A stretch of DNA of 30,204 nt, taken from contig DATAXI010000087.1 in assembly GCA_036266845.1 (NCBI GenBank), forward strand, positions 1-30,204. Direction: 5' to 3'. A program made the position numbers and the translations under genes. The first letter of the stretch is position 1; every line of letters begins with the position of its first letter. Below are positions 23,831 through 30,204 of the stretch, piece after piece. This DNA comes from DATAXI01 sp036266845 (lineage in GTDB: Bacteria; Verrucomicrobiota; Verrucomicrobiia; Chthoniobacterales; Chthoniobacteraceae). Below the pieces are notes generated by a model. It was not told the origin of the DNA, did no database searches, and saw only the letters and a list, made by a program, of their open reading frames with translations.

Positions 23831-24171
23831 TTTCCTGCCGCCCCTCCCGCGCGGCTTTGAATGTCAAAGAACGTCCCGAACTTCGCTGCAAGCGTAGCAG
23901 CATTGTGGCTGTGCGGGAACTCTTATGGGCGAAGATCGATTCATGCCTGACGCCGCATCCGGTCACACCATTCTGGACACGGCCAAGGCGCGCAGGATGC
24001 CGATGGTCCGGCCTGCGGAGGCAAATCGCTTCTGAGGGATCGCGCTCTCCGCCGAGAACGCTTGCCGGCGGCAAATGGCTCTGTGTTGTGGTTGAAGGTG
24101 CTGCCGGACGATTTCTTTGTGATCGCCGCATATCTGAATAAATTGGAGTTGGCGGAACGCGCCGGTGTTGC
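23831..24171. other. 341 bases without a convincing gene
   Basis: No frame gives a recognisable protein. On the plus strand a 36-codon frame (ATG 23925 to TGA 24035) is followed, in a shifted frame, by about 50 residues that read plausibly as protein (LPAANGSVLWLKVLPDDFF, then VIAAYLNKLELAERAG) and run into the antisense of the toxin gene. This could be a frameshifted remnant of a small gene, but I cannot assign a family. A minus-strand frame across 23757-24233 has Arg/Ser/Pro-rich, non-protein-like composition. Confidence 0.4.
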
Positions 24172-24465
24172 CTATTGCAAATGCTCACGAATCCACGCCG
24201 GGCGACGGCGGCAATCGACAACGGCGTGAACACGCGCGGTCTCGCCGACCATGGTGTAAAATACCGCGAACGGAAAACGTCTGGACAACAGGCGGTGATA
24301 ATTCCGGTAGGCTATCCGGTGGATGCCCGCATAAAGCCGCAGCGATTCAACGTCTGAACTGATACTCTCCACGAAATAAGTCCCCAACCCGGACTGTTGC
24401 GCCTCGTAAAACAGGTATCCTTCAAAAAGATCGTCTTCGGCTCTTTCGAGAATTTCAATTCTCAT
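24172..24465 (-). CDS. RelE/ParE-family type II toxin
   Basis: The 97-residue basic protein begins MRIEILERAEDDLFEGYLFY, the usual start of the RelE/ParE fold ('i...A..DL.e...yYe'). It continues with AYRNYHRLLSRRFPFAVFY (strand-helix core; the R-R-F-P-F-x-V-F-Y stretch is characteristic) and ends VHAVVDCRRRPAWIREHL, matching the 'v.aV.h.RR.P..w..R' ending of ParE-like toxins. Toxins of this group cleave ribosome-bound mRNA or inhibit gyrase; which applies cannot be read here. ATG 24465 overlaps the antitoxin stop as ATGA, fixing the start; an upstream in-frame start at 24504 is inside the antitoxin. It is the downstream partner of the antitoxin gene in a two-gene operon. Confidence 0.9.
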   Translation of the reverse strand: MRIEILERAEDDLFEGYLFYEAQQSGLGTYFVESISSDVESLRLYAGIHRIAYRNYHRLLSRRFPFAVFYTMVGETARVHAVVDCRRRPAWIREHLQ

Positions 24466-24683
24466 CGAATCCGGTCGCGAAGCCGCGCCTTGGCGGTTTC
24501 CCAATCCACGAACCTGGCTTCTCCCGCGTCGATCTGGCGCTGGCGTTCATCAAGGATTTGCTTGTGCCAATCTTGTACGGGGATATTTGCCTCGTCCCGG
24601 CAAATGTTGTCCCAAAGCGCTTCCATAGCCATGAGCTTTTCCTCGATGGTCATGCGATCAATCGGTAGCGCGATGGAATTCAT
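24462..24683 (-). CDS. Addiction-module antitoxin (PF09720/TIGR02574-like)
   Basis: The 73-residue acidic protein reads IDRMTIEEKLMAMEALWDNI early on and ends ARFVDWETAKARLRDRIR. The pattern 'eKl.lme.LWd.i', a central 'W...L.eR...i..G' (WHKQILDERQRQIDAGEARF) and terminal 'W..ak..lr' typify the small unstable antitoxins paired with RelE/ParE toxins. It neutralises the toxin by binding and usually represses its own operon. ATG 24683 is chosen because family members start just before the first helix; in-frame ATGs at 24731 and 24761 give longer versions. The upstream minus-strand sequence has an imperfect dyad GATTCAA-CTTGATC-TTGATTC (24719-24699 region), a plausible operator position, with the same CTTGAT core as the repeat cluster 1 kb away. 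Confidence 0.9.
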   Translation of the reverse strand: MNSIALPIDRMTIEEKLMAMEALWDNICRDEANIPVQDWHKQILDERQRQIDAGEARFVDWETAKARLRDRIR

Positions 24684-24874
24684 GGGTGCAATTTTCCGGC
24701 GAAACGAATCAAGATCAAGTTGAATCGGCATGAACCTGAGGCCACTCCTATGTCGGGCCATCCATTTGATCGTAATGCGTCCGGCGCCCTTCGGGCCAGC
24801 CTGAGTCTGGTCGTCTCGCTCCTCTCCCGAGTGCTCGGCTCTTACTTGATCTTTCCTCCTCTCTCATCGCAAGC

Positions 24875-24925
24875 TGAGGTCGCCGAGGTGACGGAGAGGA
24901 CTCGTGGAGGTTGGCGGGCGGGCGA
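24875..24925 (+). repeat. 51-base direct repeat, copy A (left flank of PIN cassette)
   Basis: The segment matches 25653-25703 at 45 of 51 positions in the same orientation; all six differences are transitions. It ends six bases before the stop codon of the PIN partner gene. The remaining 24684-24874 stretch to its left shows no convincing gene. Confidence 0.85.
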
Positions 24926-24930
24926 AGGCT

Positions 24931-25122
24931 TTAAGTGGCGGTGGAAGGCGCCCCCGCCTCCCTGCCGCTTTGAACCCGGGCGTTCGGATAGCGTTCCGCG
25001 TTCCGATTGAGGAATTCCATTTGCTCGCGGGGCGTCATGGCCGCCAGCAGCCGGCCGGTTTCGACCCGCCACTGCCGGGACATTTCCACGGCGTCAAAGG
25101 CTTTCTTCTTCTTCGTCATCAT
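24931..25122 (-). CDS. Small protein paired with the PIN-domain gene, possible antitoxin
   Basis: A 63-residue protein starting MMTKKKKAFDAVEMSRQWRV, followed by AAMTPREQMEFLNRNAERYP and a disordered tail. I recall small proteins with a start like 'KKKxFDxVEMkR' and a 'mtpeEqi.f...' helix next to PIN-domain genes in cyanobacteria, Planctomycetes and Verrucomicrobia, where they are suspected partners. Its start lies 29 bases inside the 3' end of the PIN gene, so the two are cotranscribed and coupled. The order (PIN gene first, small gene second) is the reverse of most VapBC operons. No DNA-binding motif is obvious. The antitoxin role is inference. The C terminus reaches almost to direct repeat A and may be a repeat-derived replacement of an older end. 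Confidence 0.7.
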   Translation of the reverse strand: MMTKKKKAFDAVEMSRQWRVETGRLLAAMTPREQMEFLNRNAERYPNARVQSGREAGAPSTAT

Positions 25123-25585
25123 AAACGAGCTCCAGCGGACTCACAATACTCACCGGTGGATAGCCTTGCAAGAGGTTCACACTGTTGAATGCGGTGGCGC
25201 GGCGCAAGTTGACGAGGTGTTTGAAGTTCCAACTGACTACCACATTGATCCCGTGGACCACCGCAATGGCGACATGCCGGGCGTCGTCGGCATAGGCTGG
25301 GGGCACGACGCTGGCGCCGAGGTAGGCTTGTGCGAGGTCAATGGCATCCTCTGTCAGCAACAAGAGCCGCCCCGGCTGATCGAAGGTGCGCCGCATCAGG
25401 TCGCGCACCTCCTCGGGAGCGCCCTGGGTTTCCTGCTCGGTCAACACGGATGTGGCAAACCGGTATTTTCCTTGCTCCATCCGTCGCCAGAGTTCACGTG
25501 TGGCTTCCTTGAACTCGTCATCGAAGTAGCCCCCGATCACGGAGGTGTCGAGGTAGAGGCTGGGGACCCGCATCGGTCCGATCAT
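25094..25585 (-). CDS. PIN-domain protein (VapC-like putative RNase toxin)
   Basis: The 163-residue protein has a PIN nuclease fold. Acidic residues expected to bind Mg2+ are D13 in LYLDTSVIGGYFD, E50 in SVLTEQE, and D100/D101 in AYADDARHVAIA. It also has SWNFKHLVN (N120), the C-terminal signature of this PIN subgroup. Such enzymes cleave RNA; many act as toxins. ATG 25585 is chosen because GCAGGG lies about six bases upstream on the minus strand; ATG 25573 is an alternative, and the longer frame from 25648 adds a basic leader of doubtful value. The acidic tail (YDDEEEESL) overlaps the small partner gene. The pair sits precisely between two 51-base direct repeats, suggesting it moved or was duplicated as a unit. 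Confidence 0.85.
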   Translation of the reverse strand: MIGPMRVPSLYLDTSVIGGYFDDEFKEATRELWRRMEQGKYRFATSVLTEQETQGAPEEVRDLMRRTFDQPGRLLLLTEDAIDLAQAYLGASVVPPAYADDARHVAIAVVHGINVVVSWNFKHLVNLRRATAFNSVNLLQGYPPVSIVSPLELVYDDEEEESL

Positions 25586-25652
25586 GACAACCCTGCGGAG
25601 ACGAGCCAAGACCAACCTCGATCCGGACCTGGAATGGCTCATCGCCACCCGT

Positions 25653-25703
25653 TGAGGCCGCCGAGGCGGCGGAGGGGACTCGTGGAGATTGGCAGGCGGG
25701 CGA
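25653..25703 (+). repeat. 51-base direct repeat, copy B (right flank of PIN cassette)
   Basis: Same-orientation partner of 24875-24925, 778 bases apart, 45/51 identical. The core GGGGACTCGTGGAGATTGGC corresponds to AGGACTCGTGGAGGTTGGC in copy A. It lies 68 bases upstream of the PIN start, so it may also overlap the promoter of that gene. Confidence 0.85.
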
Positions 25704-25723
25704 GCCCTCTCCTTGCGCTATGA

Positions 25724-25738
25724 GGCTGTCGAACAGCC
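25724..25738. other. Small perfect hairpin downstream of gcvP
   Basis: GGCTGT (25724-25729), loop CGA, ACAGCC (25733-25738). It lies about 106 bases past the gcvP stop. No T-run is present on either strand, so terminator status is weak. The 140 bases between repeat B and gcvP show no gene. Confidence 0.3.
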
Positions 25739-25844
25739 GAACTCGAAATAGGTATGGGCTCGTTGCGCTCGCGATGATTTCATGGCTTTGCTCGACGCTG
25801 CGGCGGGTCGATCGATAGCGATTGAGGTCCGGCCGGCTGATTCG

Positions 25845-28673
<2,829 letters not shown>

Positions 28674-28676
28674 GGG

Positions 28677-29075
28677 CTATACCTCGTATTTGCCGCTGGC
28701 GGAGATCAATTCCCGGTACTGCGCCGGTTCCTTGAGCCGCTCGATTTGCTCGCCCGCCTCGACCTTGAGGCGGAAGAGCCAGCCCTCGCCATACGGGTCG
28801 CGATTCACCAGTCCCGGGTCGCCTTCCAGGGCGGGATTCGCCTCCACGACGGCGCCGCCGATGGGCGCATAGATATCGCTGGCCGCTTTGACTGATTCCA
28901 CCACCGCCGCGGCCTGGCCCGCGGTGAGACTGGCTCCCACCTTGGGCAGCTCGACAAAGACAATGTCGGTCAATTCCGCCTGGGCGTGATCGGTGATGCC
29001 CACCGTTGCCGTCTCGCCATCCAGGCGCAGCCATTCGTGGGACTCGGTGTATTGAAGATGCTCGGGAACGTTCAT
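28677..29075 (-). CDS. gcvH: Glycine cleavage system H protein
   Basis: GcvH is the lipoylated shuttle protein that carries the aminomethyl intermediate between GcvP, GcvT and the L protein. The 132-residue protein has the expected length. It begins with YTESHEWLRLDGETATVGIT, then the lipoyl hairpin VVESVKAASDIYAPIGG with lipoyl lysine K63, and ends in the conserved NRDPYGEGWLFRLKV region. ATG 29075 starts eight bases after the gcvT stop. It is the middle gene of gcvT-gcvH-gcvP; the L protein (Lpd) gene is not in the window and is usually shared with other complexes. Confidence 0.97.
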   Translation of the reverse strand: MNVPEHLQYTESHEWLRLDGETATVGITDHAQAELTDIVFVELPKVGASLTAGQAAAVVESVKAASDIYAPIGGAVVEANPALEGDPGLVNRDPYGEGWLFRLKVEAGEQIERLKEPAQYRELISASGKYEV

Positions 29076-29083
29076 ATGGAGTT

Positions 29084-30187
29084 TCAGGTTGCGGGCTTGC
29101 GGAAGGGCTTGCGCTCGACGGACGCCTTGAAGCGCCGTCCGCGGATTTCGATTTCCAATTCCTCGCCAATGCGCGCCAGCCCGGAAGGCAGGTAAGCCAT
29201 GCCGATGCCGCAGCCCAGCGAGGGCGAGAGCGTGCCGCTGGAAAGCTCAGCCACCTGCCGGCCATCCTTGAGCACCGGGTAATGCGCGCGCGGCGGCGGC
29301 CCCTTGTCGATCATCCTGATCGGCGCAAGGCGCGTGGGAATGCCGGCCTCCTTTTGCTTCAGCAGCGCATCGCGGCCAATGAAGTCCGGCTTGGTCAAAT
29401 CCACAAAAATCGAAAGCCCCGCCTCCAGCGGTGTGCGCTCCGGGGAAAGATCCGAGCCGTTGAGCGGGTAGCACATTTCCAGCCGCAGCGTATCGCGCGC
29501 GCCCAGGCCGCACGGCTTCACTCCGATATCCGCGCCCCGCTCCAGAATTTGGTTCCACACCTCCGGCGCGCGCTCTGCCGGGAAGAATAATTCATAGCCT
29601 TCCTCGCCCGTGTAACCGGTGCAGGCGATGACGAAGGGCACCTCCCCGCGGGTGATCCGCAGCACCTCATTGCGCCCCGGCCGGGAGGCGCCGAAGAGTT
29701 CGTCGAACAGCGCGGGCGCTTTCGGCCCCTGCAGCGCCAGGCCCGCGTAGTCCGCGCTCCGATTCTCCAGCGTTACGCCGGCGGCTTCCGCGCGTCCGTG
29801 CATCCAGGCAAAATCTTCATCCACCTTCGCCGCGTTCACGATGAGCAGATACTCCTCTCCGGAGAGGCGATAGACGATCAAATCGTCGATCACCCCGCCG
29901 TGCTCATTGAGCAGAAAGGTGTATTGGCCATGGCCGGGCGCCAGCCGGTCGATATTGTTCGTAAGCAGCCGGTTGAGCCAGGCTCCCGCGTCCGCCCCGC
30001 TGGCGATGAACTGCCCCATGTGGGAAATATCGAAGAGGCCGGCATTGCCGCGCACCGCCTGGTGCTCATCCACGATTCCGCTGTATTGGACCGGCATCAT
30101 CCAGTTGCCAAAGCCGATCATCTTAGCCCCGAGGCGCAGGTGTTCGTCATAGAGTGGAGTCGTTTTCAAGTTCGTTGCGGCGGTCAC
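29084..30187 (-). CDS. gcvT: Aminomethyltransferase, glycine cleavage system T protein
   Basis: GcvT transfers the methylene group from the lipoyl-bound intermediate to tetrahydrofolate, releasing ammonia. The 367-residue protein has standard length and the folate-binding GcvT fold. Visible motifs: TTPLYDEHLRLGAKMIGFG near the start, GLFDISHMGQF (substrate-site region), GGVIDDLIVYRL (the conserved catalytic Asp), ALQGPKAPALFDEL, CTGYTGEEGYELFFPAE, and GLGARDTLRLEMCYPLNGSD. The C-terminal barrel has GTLSPSLGCGIGMAYLP. The start is GTG at 30187, 17 bases from the window end; an in-frame TTG six codons later is also possible. It heads the minus-strand operon gcvTHP, so any promoter or glycine riboswitch lies outside the window. 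Confidence 0.96.
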   Translation of the reverse strand: MTAATNLKTTPLYDEHLRLGAKMIGFGNWMMPVQYSGIVDEHQAVRGNAGLFDISHMGQFIASGADAGAWLNRLLTNNIDRLAPGHGQYTFLLNEHGGVIDDLIVYRLSGEEYLLIVNAAKVDEDFAWMHGRAEAAGVTLENRSADYAGLALQGPKAPALFDELFGASRPGRNEVLRITRGEVPFVIACTGYTGEEGYELFFPAERAPEVWNQILERGADIGVKPCGLGARDTLRLEMCYPLNGSDLSPERTPLEAGLSIFVDLTKPDFIGRDALLKQKEAGIPTRLAPIRMIDKGPPPRAHYPVLKDGRQVAELSSGTLSPSLGCGIGMAYLPSGLARIGEELEIEIRGRRFKASVERKPFRKPAT

Positions 30188-30204
30188 GGGTGCTAAAGCT
30201 AGAG

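Noticed and set aside
23757..24233. 158-codon minus-strand frame in the islet
   Set aside because: Arg/Ser/Pro-rich without motifs, overlaps the toxin 3' end out of frame and competes with the shorter but more protein-like ORF at 23666-23830.
24750..25010. Plus-strand frame starting MSGHPFDRNASGALR and running across repeat A
   Set aside because: Overlaps the PIN partner antisense, ends in Pro/Arg-rich sequence, and its hydrophobic stretch has no family support.
29084..30204. Glycine riboswitch for the gcv operon
   Set aside because: Only 17 bases upstream of gcvT are in the window, so nothing can be judged.

Overview
The window is about 30 kb of GC-rich, densely coding chromosome from a Gram-negative (diderm) bacterium. 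LptD and the Kdo transferase WaaA imply an LPS-containing outer membrane. Few genes have a strong Shine-Dalgarno, starts at GTG are common, and two small proteins (10737-11021 and 20220-20630) look like ones I recall from Verrucomicrobia. My best guess is therefore a verrucomicrobial chromosome, Chthoniobacter-like; this is inference and no rRNA is present to test it. No tRNA, rRNA, CRISPR array, transposase or integrase was seen.

Layout, left to right. (1) 1-2645, plus strand: the 3' part of an lptD-like outer-membrane barrel gene, then UDP-glucose 6-dehydrogenase. (2) 2725-9883, plus strand: a five-gene peptide-modification cluster made of a class I glutamine-amidotransferase-like (peptidase C26) hydrolase, a transglutaminase-like protein, a fused circularly permuted ATP-grasp/alpha-E protein, a second transglutaminase-like protein, and a stand-alone DUF2126 protein that overlaps it by ATGA. 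(3) 9885-12257: a HAD phosphatase on the minus strand, then a small coiled-coil protein and the rRNA methyltransferase RsmB on the plus strand. (4) 12381-15798, minus strand: a diacylglycerol-kinase-like lipid kinase followed one base later by an Lhr-type helicase. (5) 15849-20138, plus strand: an AsmA-like protein, RsmD, WaaA and a Gfo/Idh/MocA oxidoreductase, closed by a likely intrinsic terminator at 20141-20172. (6) 20220-23431: a small coiled-coil/winged-helix protein (plus), then a TPR protein and a membrane-bound hybrid histidine kinase (minus). (7) 23496-25844: a lower-GC accessory islet with a RelE/ParE toxin and its antitoxin, a PIN-domain gene with a tiny partner, and several repeats. 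(8) 25845-30187, minus strand: the glycine cleavage operon gcvT-gcvH-gcvP.

The two most interesting places are regions 2 and 7. Region 2 has the components of a ribosome-independent amide or peptide ligation and hydrolysis pathway: ATP-grasp ligase, alpha-E, two transglutaminase folds, DUF2126 and a gamma-glutamyl-hydrolase-like enzyme. No Anbu-type peptidase is visible beside it. Region 7 lies between the intact 3' end of gcvP and a degraded second copy of that 3' end (23496-23624) in the same orientation, the footprint expected from an integration event at the end of gcvP. Inside it, a 51-base direct repeat (24875-24925 and 25653-25703, 45/51 identical) tightly brackets the PIN cassette. 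A cluster of six CTTGATT motifs coincides with a previously uncalled 54-codon open frame encoding an Asn-Gln-Gly-rich basic peptide.
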